Below, piece by piece: positions 7,744 to 16,867 of a stretch of DNA of 64,000 nucleotides; the first letter of the stretch is position 1, and each line of letters begins with the position of its first letter. The translations under genes were made by a program, and so were the position numbers. Location of the stretch: positions 62,001-126,000 of the forward strand of contig NZ_JAGIYZ010000010.1 of the NCBI RefSeq assembly GCF_017813355.1, read 5' to 3'. The notes beneath the pieces are model-generated. The model did not search any database. It was not told the DNA's origin and saw nothing but the letters and a program-made list of their open reading frames with translations. Origin of the DNA: Roseomonas nitratireducens. Its GTDB lineage: Bacteria > Pseudomonadota > Alphaproteobacteria > Acetobacterales > Acetobacteraceae.

Positions 7744-9084
7744 ATGACCTACGCCGCGAAGCTGTCGCCCGCCGCGACGGATGCCGGGGAGCCCCTCGGC
7801 CCCATCGACGAGACCACCGGCCTGCTGCGCCGGGAAGCCTTCCTCGGCGCGCTCGACCGGCGCGCGCGGCAGGAGGAAAAGCGCCCCTTCGCGCTGCTCG
7901 CCATCGACCTCGACCGCTTCAAGGCGGTGAACGACTCGCTCGGCCATCCGATCGGCGACGCGCTGCTGCGCGCGGTCGGGCGACGGCTGCGCAGCTGCAT
8001 CCGCGCGGGCGACCTGGCCGGCCGCCTCGGCGGCGATGAATTCGCCATCCTGCTGCCCGACCAGGGGCGGGAGGAGGATGCCGAGGCCCTCGCGGCCCGG
8101 CTGGTCGACCTGCTCAGCCGGCCCTTCCTGCTGGAAGGCCACAGCGCCGTCATCGGCGCGAGCGTCGGCATCGCCATTTTCCCCGAGGATGCGGACGACG
8201 CCGACCGCCTGATGCGCGCGGCCGACCTCGCGCTCTATGCGGCCAAGGAGCAGGGGCGCGGCCTCGTCCGGCGCTACGCGCCCGAGATGCGCGCGCGGAT
8301 GGAGGAACGGCGCAGGCTCGAGGCCGACCTGCGGGCGGCGATCGGCCTCGGCCAGTTCGAACTCCATTTCCAGCCGCAGGTCTCGATCGCCGGCGGGGCG
8401 CTCACCGGGTTCGAGGCGCTGCTGCGCTGGCGCCACCCCGAACGCGGCCTCGTCCCGCCGGCCGCCTTCGTGCCGCTGGCCGAGGAGATCGGCCTGATCG
8501 TCCCGATCGGCGAATGGGTGCTGCGCACCGCCTGCCGGGAGGCGACGACCTGGCCCGAGGCGCTGCATGTCGCGGTCAACGTCGCCGCGCCGCAATTCGC
8601 CCAGCGCGACCTGTTCGACGTGGTCGCCGCGGCGCTCGCCGACAGCGGCCTGCCCGCGCACCGGCTCGAACTCGAGGTGACGGAGACGTCGCTGCTGCAC
8701 GACACGACCCGCGCGATCGAGACCTGCCAGCGGCTGCGCACGCTCGGCGTGCGGATATCGCTCGACGATTTCGGCACAGGCTATTCGTCGCTGACCCAGC
8801 TGCGCGACTTCCCGCTCGACCGCGTGAAGATCGACCGCAGCTTCATCGCCGAGATCGGCACGCGTGGCGACAGCGCGGCGATCGTGCGCGCGGTGACCGC
8901 CCTCGGCGCCGCGCTCGGCCTGCGGACCACGGCCGAAGGTGTGGAGACGCCCGAGCAGCTGGCGGAACTGCTCGCCTATGGCTGCTCCGAGGCGCAGGGC
9001 TACCTCGTCAGCCGGCCCGTCCCGCGCGACCAGGTGCAGGAGATGATCGCAAGGCTGGCGCAGGGCCAGGAGACAGCGGCATGA
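7744..9084 (+). CDS. GGDEF-EAL cyclic-di-GMP turnover protein
   Basis: A 446-residue cytoplasmic protein with only GGDEF and EAL domains and no membrane or sensor domain. The diguanylate cyclase part (about 20-185) has an intact GGDEF at 96-100 and a canonical inhibitory-site RAGD at 87-90, exactly five residues upstream. The phosphodiesterase part (about 190-440) has EALLRW (224-229), LEVTETSLL, DDFGTGYSSL (341-350), KIDRSF and AEGVET, so both halves look catalytically complete. Its stop overlaps the start of a BLUF photoreceptor gene (ATGA), implying stoichiometric production and probable light control of c-di-GMP. Confidence 0.95.
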   Translation: MTYAAKLSPAATDAGEPLGPIDETTGLLRREAFLGALDRRARQEEKRPFALLAIDLDRFKAVNDSLGHPIGDALLRAVGRRLRSCIRAGDLAGRLGGDEFAILLPDQGREEDAEALAARLVDLLSRPFLLEGHSAVIGASVGIAIFPEDADDADRLMRAADLALYAAKEQGRGLVRRYAPEMRARMEERRRLEADLRAAIGLGQFELHFQPQVSIAGGALTGFEALLRWRHPERGLVPPAAFVPLAEEIGLIVPIGEWVLRTACREATTWPEALHVAVNVAAPQFAQRDLFDVVAAALADSGLPAHRLELEVTETSLLHDTTRAIETCQRLRTLGVRISLDDFGTGYSSLTQLRDFPLDRVKIDRSFIAEIGTRGDSAAIVRAVTALGAALGLRTTAEGVETPEQLAELLAYGCSEAQGYLVSRPVPRDQVQEMIARLAQGQETAA

Positions 9085-9500
9085 GCGGACCGTCCGAAAG
9101 CCTCCAGCGCGTGATCTACGCCAGCCGCGCGACGGCGGGCGGCGAGCTCAAGGTCTCCGAGATCCTCGAGACCGCGCGGCGCAACAACGCGGCACTGGGC
9201 GTGACCGGCGCGCTGCTGGTCAGCGGCCCCTATTTCGCCCAGGTGCTGGAAGGCCCGCCGGCGGCCGTCGAGGAAATCTTCGAGCGCATCCAGTGCGACC
9301 CGCGGCATGAACGGATCACCGTGCTGGAAGTGGCGCACCCGCCCGCGCGCGCCTTCGGCGCCTGGACCATGGCCTTCGCCGAGGAGCGGGAAGACGTGAG
9401 CGGGCCCACGCTGCTCGACCCCGCGGCGGCGTGGGGGCTGCTCGACAGGCTGCAGGCGGCGCTGACCAACACCGCGGCGTCGCAGCGCCTTCCGGGCTGA
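9081..9500 (+). CDS. BLUF domain blue-light sensor (FAD), stand-alone
   Basis: A 139-residue short BLUF protein. Flavin-site residues are all present: Tyr13 in VIYASRA, Asn36 in RRNNAALGVTG, Gln54 in YFAQVLEG, and a Trp/Met pair at 95-97 (GAWTMAF). BLUF domains sense blue light by hydrogen-bond switching around FAD. There is no output domain, only a short C-terminal helix, so it must signal by protein contact. The start ATG lies inside the stop of the GGDEF-EAL gene, making that enzyme the obvious partner. BLUF-EAL fusions are known in other bacteria. Confidence 0.92.
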   Translation: MSGPSESLQRVIYASRATAGGELKVSEILETARRNNAALGVTGALLVSGPYFAQVLEGPPAAVEEIFERIQCDPRHERITVLEVAHPPARAFGAWTMAFAEEREDVSGPTLLDPAAAWGLLDRLQAALTNTAASQRLPG

Positions 9501-9545
9501 CGCCCGCGGCCTGCCGGCCCGCAAGCCGCGCGGCGAAAAGACGAA

Positions 9546-9569
9546 GGGCGGTCCCTTGCGGAACCGCCC
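9546..9569 (-). terminator. Terminator of the pnt operon
   Basis: On the minus strand GGGCGGT and ACCGCCC (plus-strand 9563-9569 and 9546-9552) form a stem with a 10-base loop, followed by TTCGTCTTTT. It lies just past the pntB stop, between convergent genes. Confidence 0.65.
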
Positions 9570-9599
9570 CCCATCCCGGCCGAGGATGCCCGGCAGGCG

Positions 9600-11003
9600 C
9601 TACCGCTGCAGCGCCTGCACGATCTCCTGCGTCACCTTCTTCGCGTCGCCGAACAGCATCATCGTGTTCGGGCGGAAGAACAGCTCGTTCTCCACGCCGG
9701 CATAGCCCGACGCCATGCCGCGCTTGATGAAGAACACGGTCTTGGCGCGTTCCACATCCAGGATCGGCATGCCGTAGATGGCCGACGACTTGTCGGTCTT
9801 GGCCGCCGGGTTGGTCACGTCGTTCGCGCCGATCACGAAGGCCACGTCCGCGTCGGCGAATTCGGGGTTGATTTCCTCGAGCTCGAAGACCTCGTCGTAG
9901 GGCACGTTGGCTTCCGCCAGCAGCACGTTCATGTGGCCGGGCATGCGGCCCGCCACGGGGTGGATCGCGTACTTGATCTCCGCCCCTTCCTTCTTCAGCA
10001 GGTCCGCCATCTCGCGGAGCACCTGCTGGGCCTGCGCCACCGCCATGCCGTAGCCCGGCACGACGATGATCTTCTGCGCGTTCTTCATCATGTAGGCCGC
10101 GTCTTCCGGGCTGCCGGCCTTGACCGGCGGGCGGTCCACGTCGCCGCCGCCGGCGACCACGCCGCCCTCGGACCCGAAGCCGCCCAGCAGCACGTTGATG
10201 ATGCTGCGGTTCATGCCCTTGCACATGATGTAGGACAGGATGGCGCCGGATGCGCCGACCAACGCGCCGGTCACGATCAGCAGCAGGTTGCCGATGGTGA
10301 AGCCGATGCCCGCCGCCGCCCAGCCCGAGTAGCTGTTCAGCATCGAGACGACGACCGGCATGTCAGCCCCGCCGATCGGGATGATCAGCAGGAAGCCGAG
10401 CGCGAAGGACAGCAGCGCGATCATCCAGAACAGGAAGCCCGACCCCGTCGCGACGAACAGGATCACCAGCACCACCAGCAGGATGCCCAGGCCCAGGTTC
10501 AGCCAATGCTGCCCGTTGAAGGTGATGGGCGCGCCCGACATCTTCCCCGCCAGCTTGGCGAAGGCGATGACCGAGCCCGAGAAGGTGATCGCGCCGATCG
10601 CCAGGCCCAGCGACATCTCGATCAGCGAGGCGGCCTTGATGTTGCCGCGCGTGCCGATGCCGAAGGATTCGGGGGCGTAGAAGGCCGCCGCCGCGACGAA
10701 CACCGCCGCCATGCCGACCAGCGAGTGGAAGGCCGCGACCAGCTGCGGCAGCGCCGTCATCTGGATGCGCTGGGCGAGGATGGTGCCGATCGTGCCGCCG
10801 ACCGCGAGCCCGACCACCACCAGCGTGATGCCGCCGAAGCCGATGCCGGGCTTGAACAGCGTGGCCAGGATGGCGATCGCCATCCCGATCATGCCGTACA
10901 TGTTGCCCTGGCGGCTGGTCTCGGGGTGCGAGAGCCCGCGCAGCGCCAGGATGAAGAGAACCGAGGCGACGAGGTAGGCCAGGGTCGAGAGAGTCGTGCC
11001 CAT
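9600..11003 (-). CDS. pntB: NAD(P) transhydrogenase subunit beta
   Basis: Membrane and NADP(H)-binding subunit of the proton-translocating transhydrogenase, which uses the proton gradient to reduce NADP+ with NADH. The 467 residues begin with several transmembrane helices (MGTTLSTLAYLVASVLFIL) and the long GGADMPVVVSMLNSYSGWAA motif. The C-terminal domain III carries IIVVPGYGMAVAQAQ and GANDVTNPAA for NADP binding. It is the last gene of pntAA-pntAB-pntB, and the three-polypeptide form is typical of Rhodospirillum-type alphaproteobacteria. Confidence 0.97.
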   Translation of the reverse strand: MGTTLSTLAYLVASVLFILALRGLSHPETSRQGNMYGMIGMAIAILATLFKPGIGFGGITLVVVGLAVGGTIGTILAQRIQMTALPQLVAAFHSLVGMAAVFVAAAAFYAPESFGIGTRGNIKAASLIEMSLGLAIGAITFSGSVIAFAKLAGKMSGAPITFNGQHWLNLGLGILLVVLVILFVATGSGFLFWMIALLSFALGFLLIIPIGGADMPVVVSMLNSYSGWAAAGIGFTIGNLLLIVTGALVGASGAILSYIMCKGMNRSIINVLLGGFGSEGGVVAGGGDVDRPPVKAGSPEDAAYMMKNAQKIIVVPGYGMAVAQAQQVLREMADLLKKEGAEIKYAIHPVAGRMPGHMNVLLAEANVPYDEVFELEEINPEFADADVAFVIGANDVTNPAAKTDKSSAIYGMPILDVERAKTVFFIKRGMASGYAGVENELFFRPNTMMLFGDAKKVTQEIVQALQR

Positions 11004-11007
11004 CGGC

Positions 11008-11403
11008 TCAGCTCCCCTTCTTCTTGAACATGGCGAGCATGCGCCTGGTCACCATGAAGCCGCCGAAGATGTTCACCGCGGCGAGCGTCACGGCCAGGAA
11101 GCCGAAGATGCGCGCCAGCGTGCTGTCCGCCATGCCGGCGGCCAGGATCGCGCCCACCACGATCACCGAGGAGATGGCGTTGGTGACGCCCATCAGCGGC
11201 GAATGCAGCGCCGGCGTGACGTTCCACACCACGTGGTAGCCGACGAAGCAGGCCAGCAGGAAGATCGTCAGCAGGTACAGGAAGGGTTCGGCCGCCGCGG
11301 CGACCGGGGCCGCCGCTTCCGCCGCGCGCCGCGCGGCCTCGGCGAGTTCGAGCGCACGCTGCGCCGCCGCCGTGGCCTGGTTGGCGAGTTCCGTCGCGTT
11401 CAT
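11008..11403 (-). CDS. pntAB: NAD(P) transhydrogenase subunit alpha, part 2
   Basis: A 131-residue membrane part of the split alpha subunit. The ATG at 11403 gives an Ala-rich N-terminal helix, then membrane helices around [20 protein letters not shown] and the conserved [23 protein letters not shown]. It ends with a cytosolic MFKKKGS. It lies 14 bases after pntAA and four bases before pntB. Together the three make the heteromeric enzyme in the inner membrane. Confidence 0.95.
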   Translation of the reverse strand: MNATELANQATAAAQRALELAEAARRAAEAAAPVAAAAEPFLYLLTIFLLACFVGYHVVWNVTPALHSPLMGVTNAISSVIVVGAILAAGMADSTLARIFGFLAVTLAAVNIFGGFMVTRRMLAMFKKKGS

Positions 11404-11417
11404 CGCAAATCCCCCCC

Positions 11418-12539
11418 TTACGCCGCCGGCTTCATCAGCGGGTGGACCACGGCGCCGCCGCGCGTCAGCGTCACACCCTTCACGATATCGTCCTCCTCCG
11501 GCAGCTTCGGCGCCTTGGCTTCCTTGTCCCAGAAGGTGGTCAGGAAGGTGAGGAGGTTCCGCGCATAGAGCGCGGAGGAGGCCGCCGGCAGGCGCCCCGG
11601 CCAGTTGGTGAAGCCGAGGATCTTCACCCCGTTGGCCGTCACCACCAGCTCGCCCGGCTTGGTCGCGGCGCAGTTGCCGCCGGCATCCGCCGCGATGTCC
11701 ACGATGACCGAGCCCGGCTTCATCGAGGCGACCATCGCCTCGGTCACCAGCGTCGGTGCCTTGCGGCCCTGCACCAGCGCCGTGCAGACCACGACGTCCT
11801 GCTTGGCGATGTGCGCGGCCACGACTTCCGCCTGCTTGGCGTAGAACTCGGCGCTCAGCTGCTTGGCGTAGCCGCCCGCCGTCTGCGCCGCCTTGCTCTC
11901 CTCGTCCTCGTAGCCGACGAAGGTCGCGCCCAGCGACTTGATCTCCTCCTTCGCCGCGGGCCGGACGTCGGTGGCCGACACGCGCCCGCCGAGGCGGCGC
12001 GCCGTCGCGATGGCCTGCAGGCCGGCGACACCCGCGCCCATGATGAAGACATTGGCGGCGGGCACGGTGCCGGCCGCCGTCATCATCATCGGGAAGCCCT
12101 TGTCGTAGGCGGTCGCACCCTCGATCACCGCGCGGTAGCCCGCGAGGTTGGCCTGGGAGGACAGCACGTCCATGGACTGCGCGCGGGTGATGCGCGGCAG
12201 GAGTTCCATCGAACACGCATCCACGCCGGCCTCGGCATAGGCCGCCGCGGCCGCCGCATCGGCGCCGAGCGTGCCGATCAGCAGCGCGCCGCGCGGCAGC
12301 GGCGCCTCGGGCGCGCGCACCACCAGCACGATGCCCGCGCCGGCGAGGGCGCCGGCCGCATCGTCCGCCAGCTTCGCGCCGGCCTCGGCGAAGGCGGCGT
12401 CGGTGATGCCGGAGGGCAGACCCGCCCCCGATTCCACCGCGACCTCCAGGCCCAGTCCGACGTATTTCTTGACCGTCTCGGGCGTCGCCGCGACGCGGGT
12501 TTCCCCGCTCCGCCGCTCCTTCAACACCGCCACACGCAT
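11418..12539 (-). CDS. pntAA: NAD(P) transhydrogenase subunit alpha, part 1
   Basis: Soluble NAD(H)-binding domain I of the transhydrogenase, 373 residues from ATG at 12539 ([25 protein letters not shown]). It has the alanine-dehydrogenase-like fold with an NAD-binding [18 protein letters not shown] motif followed by the ATDVRP loop, and the conserved [12 protein letters not shown] segment. Upstream in-frame sequence is Arg/Pro-rich and non-homologous. First gene of the pnt operon. The promoter must lie in 12540-12756, where no other feature was seen. Confidence 0.95.
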   Translation of the reverse strand: MRVAVLKERRSGETRVAATPETVKKYVGLGLEVAVESGAGLPSGITDAAFAEAGAKLADDAAGALAGAGIVLVVRAPEAPLPRGALLIGTLGADAAAAAAYAEAGVDACSMELLPRITRAQSMDVLSSQANLAGYRAVIEGATAYDKGFPMMMTAAGTVPAANVFIMGAGVAGLQAIATARRLGGRVSATDVRPAAKEEIKSLGATFVGYEDEESKAAQTAGGYAKQLSAEFYAKQAEVVAAHIAKQDVVVCTALVQGRKAPTLVTEAMVASMKPGSVIVDIAADAGGNCAATKPGELVVTANGVKILGFTNWPGRLPAASSALYARNLLTFLTTFWDKEAKAPKLPEEDDIVKGVTLTRGGAVVHPLMKPAA

Positions 12540-12756
12540 CCGGGATACTCCCCCACGCGCCACAGGAACGGGCGCACCTAGCCCCTGGGCGCCAGGGTGT
12601 CCAGCGCCCGCAGGATGACATGCCGGTACCCTTCCCGGCCGCGTGCAACAGGGGGACGCCCCGGCGGTTTTCAACCCCGGCAGGGCGGATCGGCGGCCCG
12701 GCGTGACAATCCTGCACCGGCGCCGAGCCCTCGGCCGGAAACAGGCATGCCCGGCC

Positions 12757-13209
12757 TCAGCCCGTCGCCTGGTCCAGCAGGCCGAGTTCCAGCCGCACCG
12801 CCTCGGCCGCAACGGCGCTGGCTGGGTCGCGCGCCAGCAGCACAGGCAGGATGGCGCGGACAAGGCCAGCCGCGAGGCGCGCGGCATCGACCGCCGCCGA
12901 GCCGTCGATCTCCCCCGCCACGGCGTAGTCGGCCAGAAGCCGGTCGCTCAGCAGGCGCGAGAGGTCGCGCGCGGTGTGCGGCGGCAAGGGCCCGTCCTTT
13001 ACGAAATGCAGCGCGAGCAGGCGGCGCGGGCCCTCATGCGTGCTCGCCTCGAGGCCCGCGCTCGCCAGCAGTGCGGTCGCGGCATGGAAGGCGGCGTACT
13101 ACGCGTCCGACGTCGCCTGCTCGGCGAGGCCGGCGGCGAGCAGCGTGCGCGCCGCCCGCAGGAAGCGTTCCGCCTTTGCGAGGTGATGGCCCGGCGGCTC
13201 CGGGCTCAT
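12757..13209 (-). pseudogene. HEPN domain protein (UPF0332-like) interrupted by in-frame amber codon
   Basis: Read from the ATG at 13209, this 150-codon frame gives an HEPN-family protein: SPEPPGHHLAKAERFLRAART, then a region ending in YAAFHAATALL, LHFVKDGPLPP and LSDRLLADYAVAGEIDG. Codon 37 (13099-13101) is TAG exactly where the family has the first Tyr of an A-Y-Y-A-x-F-H-A motif, and the frame is intact on both sides. HEPN proteins of this type are usually RNase toxins neutralised by a partner MNT protein, whose gene overlaps this start (ATGA). One base change would explain the stop. Pseudogene, natural suppression or sequencing error are all possible. Confidence 0.8.
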
Positions 13210-13553
13210 GCCGCGCGCTGCCAGAGCCGCTCCCCGTCCCGCGCCAGCGCCGCATCCAGCGCGCCGCCCTGGCCCGCCGGCACCACGACCGGGGAGAGGC
13301 CGAGCGCGAAGCCGTCGCTGTCCGCCATCGCGTCATGCGCGGCGTCGCTTACGATGCGCCGCGCCGCAAGGGTCGCGGCGCCCGGCGCCAGTTCGACCGC
13401 GACATCGACGTCCGAATCCTCATCGGACTCGCCGCGCGACCGGCTGCCGAACAGCGTCACGCCGCGCAGCGCGCCGTCCGGCAGGCGCTGCACCAGCAGG
13501 TCCAGGAAGCGGGCGATCAGCCGATCCTCGGCCGGGGTCAGGAAGCGGGCCAT
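13206..13553 (-). CDS. MNT-family nucleotidyltransferase (antitoxin of HEPN/MNT pair)
   Basis: A 115-residue minimal nucleotidyltransferase with the GSRSRGESDEDSDVDVAVEL active site, i.e. G-S followed by the D-x-D metal pair. In characterised HEPN/MNT modules such proteins AMPylate a Tyr of the HEPN toxin. It is the upstream gene of the pair and overlaps the HEPN start by four bases, the normal arrangement. It appears intact although its partner carries an amber codon. It lies 32 bases after the UbiB-like kinase stop and may be co-transcribed with it. Confidence 0.88.
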   Translation of the reverse strand: MARFLTPAEDRLIARFLDLLVQRLPDGALRGVTLFGSRSRGESDEDSDVDVAVELAPGAATLAARRIVSDAAHDAMADSDGFALGLSPVVVPAGQGGALDAALARDGERLWQRAA

Positions 13554-13585
13554 GCCGGAACGTAAAGCATGGCCGACCCGCCGCC

Positions 13586-14965
13586 TCAGCCCGGCGGATG
13601 CGGATCGGGCAGCCCGGCTTCCGCCAACGCCGCCCGCTGCCGCTGCGCGAGCACGTCCGTATCGAAGCCCTGGATCAGTTCCTGGAACAGATCGTGCCAG
13701 TTCAGCTTCGCCCCCAGCCGCAGGAACACCGAGCCCAGCCCGATCGCCGCGCGGTCCATCAGCGGGAATTCCCGCGGCACCCGCACACCGCCGGTGCGCT
13801 TCAGCCCCGCATGCACTTCCTCGGCGATCTTGCGGCCGTATTGCGGGTCGTCGTTCACCTGGATCGGGCGGACCCTCGCATCGAGCAGCGGCTCGTAGAG
13901 GAACTTCGCCCAGATGTTCAGGACCTCCATCGTCTCCCGCTTGAGGTTGCGGAAGCCCCAGATGTCGTAGGCCGCGGCGGCCTTGTCGAAATCGTCGTCG
14001 CGGATCGCCTCGTACAACATGATCACGCCGCCGATGAAGGTGGGCGGGAAGATCCGCACCACCCCGAAATCGAGCAGGTTGATCCCCCAGCCGCCATTCT
14101 CCGGCGCGTCCGACCGCACCTGGTAGTTGCCCAGATGCGGGTCGCCATGGATCACGCCATAGCCGTACAGCGGCACGTACCAGGCGCGGAACAGGGCGCG
14201 GGCATAGGCGGCGCGTTCCTCCTCCGGCGGGTCCTCGTCGATGCGCGCCTGGATGGCGCGGCCATCGAGCCAGGTCATGGTCAGCAGCCGCTTCGTGCAG
14301 AGGCTCTCGATAGGCGTGGGCACGCGCACGCCGGGCACGCCCTGGAGCATCTTGGCGTACAGCTTCTGCTGCGCGGCCTCGCGCAGGTAGTCCAGTTCCT
14401 CGCGCAGCCGCTCGGAGAGTTCGAGATAGGCTTCCTCGTTCTCCAGCGTGCTGTCCATGCGGCGGTAGATCGCCATGGCCATCTTCAGCTGGCGCAAATC
14501 CGCTTCCACCACCGACGCCATGTCGGGGTATTGCAGCTTGCAGGCCACCCGCGTGCCGTCATGCAGCGTGGCGCGATGCACCTGGCCGAGCGATGCGGCG
14601 GCGGCGGCCTCGCGCTCGAAATCCGCGAAGCGGGATTCCCAGGCCGGGCCCAGTTCGCTCGCCATGCGCCGGCGCACGAAGGGCCAGCCCATGGGGGGCG
14701 CGTTGGCCTGCAGCGTGGCGAGTTCCTTCGCGTATTCCGGCGGCAGCGCGTCCGGCACGGTCGAGAGGAACTGCGCCACCTTCATCATCGGGCCCTTGAG
14801 CCCGCCGAGGACGGCCTTGAGGTCCTCCGCATGCGCGGCCTCGTTGCCCTTCACGCCGAACAGGCGCTTGCCGGCGTAGCGCGCGGCGATGCCGGTGACG
14901 GCGCCGGAGGTGCGCAGCATGCGCCGCGCCTCCCCGAAGATCGTGCTGCCTTCCCGGTCAGCCAT
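13586..14965 (-). CDS. ABC1/AarF/UbiB-like atypical kinase
   Basis: A 459-residue atypical kinase of the ABC1/UbiB/COQ8 family. Visible features are a K-x-x-Q type motif (LKGPMMKVAQFLS), the Ala-rich loop AAAAASLGQVHRA that replaces the P-loop, the ATP lysine in VACKLQYP, the catalytic VIHGDPHLGNY, and the metal LLDFG. UbiB-like proteins support ubiquinone synthesis or quinone trafficking, but this lacks the C-terminal membrane helices of UbiB and is nearer to general ABC1 kinases. The preferred start (MADREGSTIFGEARR) overlaps the end of the M3 peptidase gene by eight bases. Confidence 0.9.
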   Translation of the reverse strand: MADREGSTIFGEARRMLRTSGAVTGIAARYAGKRLFGVKGNEAAHAEDLKAVLGGLKGPMMKVAQFLSTVPDALPPEYAKELATLQANAPPMGWPFVRRRMASELGPAWESRFADFEREAAAAASLGQVHRATLHDGTRVACKLQYPDMASVVEADLRQLKMAMAIYRRMDSTLENEEAYLELSERLREELDYLREAAQQKLYAKMLQGVPGVRVPTPIESLCTKRLLTMTWLDGRAIQARIDEDPPEEERAAYARALFRAWYVPLYGYGVIHGDPHLGNYQVRSDAPENGGWGINLLDFGVVRIFPPTFIGGVIMLYEAIRDDDFDKAAAAYDIWGFRNLKRETMEVLNIWAKFLYEPLLDARVRPIQVNDDPQYGRKIAEEVHAGLKRTGGVRVPREFPLMDRAAIGLGSVFLRLGAKLNWHDLFQELIQGFDTDVLAQRQRAALAEAGLPDPHPPG

Positions 14966-16793
14966 CGGCGCGCTCCAACTCATCGATGAAGCCCGAGATG
15001 ACATCGAGCCCCTTCATCCAGAAGGCCGGGTCTGCGGCGTTCAGGCCGAAGGGGGCGAGCAGTTCCTTGTGCCGCTTCGTGCCGCCCGCGCGGAGCATGT
15101 CGAGGTACTTGCCCTCGAAGCCCGGCACCGAGCCGTCGCGGTAGACGCCGTACAGCGCGTTCACCAGGCAATCCCCGAAGGCGTAGGCGTAGACGTAGAA
15201 GGGCGAGTGCACGAAGTGCGGGATATAGGCCCAGTAGACGCCGTAGTCGGGCGTGAACTCGAAGGCCGGGCCGAGGCTTTCCGTCTGCACCTGCATCCAC
15301 AGCTCGGCGAGGCGCTCGGTGGAGATCTCGCCCTTGCGGCGCTCGTCGTGCAGCAGCGTCTCGAAGCGGTAGAAGGCGACCTGGCGGACCACCGTGTTCA
15401 GCATGTCCTCGACCTTGCCGGCCAGCATGCCGCGGCGGCGGCGCGGATCGGTCTCGGCGTCGAGCACGGCGCGGAAGGTCAGCATCTCCCCGAACACGCT
15501 CGCCGTCTCGGCCAGCGTCAGCGGCGTGGAGGACAGCAGGTAGCCCTGCCCGCCGGCCAGGATCTGGTGCACGCCGTGGCCCAGTTCATGCGCCAGCGTC
15601 ATCACGTCCCGCGCCTTGCCGTGGTAGTTCAGCAGCAGATACGGGTGCGCCGACGGCACGGTCGGGTGCGCGAAGGCCCCGGATGCCTTGCCCGGCCGCA
15701 GCGCGGCGTCGATCCAGGGCTTGTCGAAGAAGCGCCTGCCCACGGATGCGAGTTCCGGGCTGAAGGCGGCATAGGAAGACAGCACGCGCTCCACCGCCTC
15801 GGGCCAGGGGACCAGCCGGTCGTCTTCTTCCGGCAGCGGCGCGTTGCGGTCCCAATGCTGCAACTTGGGCAGCCCCAGCCACTTCGCCTTCATCCCGTAG
15901 TAGCGATGCGACAGCCGGGCGTAGGAGGCGCGGACGGCGGAGACGAGCGCGTCCACCACCTCGTCCTCGACCATGTTCGAGCGGTTCCGGTAGGACCCGG
16001 GGCGCGGATAGTGGCGCCACTTGTCCTCGATCTCCTTGTCCTTCGCGAGCGTGTTCGTGATCAGCGCGAACAGCCGCGCGCGGTCCCCGAAGGCCGCCGA
16101 GACGCCCGCCGCCGCCGCCTGGCGCTTGGCCCGGTCGCGGTCCGACAGGCGGTTCAGCGCGGCGGAGACGGTCAGCTCCTCCTCCCCCACCTTCACGCGC
16201 ATCGTGGCGATCGTCTCGTCGAACAGCCGCGTCCAGGCGGAGCGGCCGGCGACCTCCTTCTCGTGCAGCAGCTTCTCCGCCTCGTCCGACAGCTGGTGCG
16301 GGCGGAACACGCGCAGGTCGCGCAGCCAGGGCCGCCAGCGGGCGAGCGCGGGCGACGCGCCGGCCTTGGCCTCCAGCGCCGCATCCTCGAGCCGGTTGAT
16401 CTCCAGCGTGAAGAACAGCAGGTGGGAGGAGATCAGCGTCACCCTCTCCTGCGTCGTCTGGTAGAAGCGGCCATTCGCCGCATCCTCGGCGTCGCCGGCG
16501 AACAGCAGCCCGGCGAATGAGGTGACGCGGCCGAGCGCCTCCCACATCCGCTCGTAATCCGCGATCGCCTGGGCGAGCGCGTCGCCCGGCAGGGCGGCGA
16601 GCCGCCCGGCGAGGCGCTGCTCGAAGGCGCGGGCCTCGGCCTCGACCCGGTCGAGATCGGCGGCCAGGCGCGGATCCTCCGGCCCGGAATACAGGTCCGA
16701 GAGGTCCCAGGTGGGCAGCGCGGCCTCGGCGGCGGCGGCGTCGAGGGGGGCGCGGGCGGGGGCGGGGAGCGGCGGATTGATCACGCTGCCCAT
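14958..16793 (-). CDS. M3 family oligoendopeptidase (PepF-like)
   Basis: A 611-residue cytosolic zinc metallopeptidase of the M3B/PepF type that degrades oligopeptides. The catalytic HELGHGVHQ (HExxH) lies in the C-terminal half, followed about 25 residues later by the third ligand region TLAETASVFGE. An N-terminal helical lobe carries the DLSDLYSG start typical of PepF, and the C-terminal half has YWAYIPHFVHSPFYVYAYAFG, also typical. No signal peptide. First gene of a minus-strand run with the ABC1 kinase and the MNT/HEPN pair. Confidence 0.93.
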   Translation of the reverse strand: MGSVINPPLPAPARAPLDAAAAEAALPTWDLSDLYSGPEDPRLAADLDRVEAEARAFEQRLAGRLAALPGDALAQAIADYERMWEALGRVTSFAGLLFAGDAEDAANGRFYQTTQERVTLISSHLLFFTLEINRLEDAALEAKAGASPALARWRPWLRDLRVFRPHQLSDEAEKLLHEKEVAGRSAWTRLFDETIATMRVKVGEEELTVSAALNRLSDRDRAKRQAAAAGVSAAFGDRARLFALITNTLAKDKEIEDKWRHYPRPGSYRNRSNMVEDEVVDALVSAVRASYARLSHRYYGMKAKWLGLPKLQHWDRNAPLPEEDDRLVPWPEAVERVLSSYAAFSPELASVGRRFFDKPWIDAALRPGKASGAFAHPTVPSAHPYLLLNYHGKARDVMTLAHELGHGVHQILAGGQGYLLSSTPLTLAETASVFGEMLTFRAVLDAETDPRRRRGMLAGKVEDMLNTVVRQVAFYRFETLLHDERRKGEISTERLAELWMQVQTESLGPAFEFTPDYGVYWAYIPHFVHSPFYVYAYAFGDCLVNALYGVYRDGSVPGFEGKYLDMLRAGGTKRHKELLAPFGLNAADPAFWMKGLDVISGFIDELERADG

Positions 16794-16867
16794 ATAGACC
16801 GATCGGGGACTTGGCCAAGCATGGGCGCCCCCCCTACATGCCTGCCGGGGATGTTCACGGGGGACCC

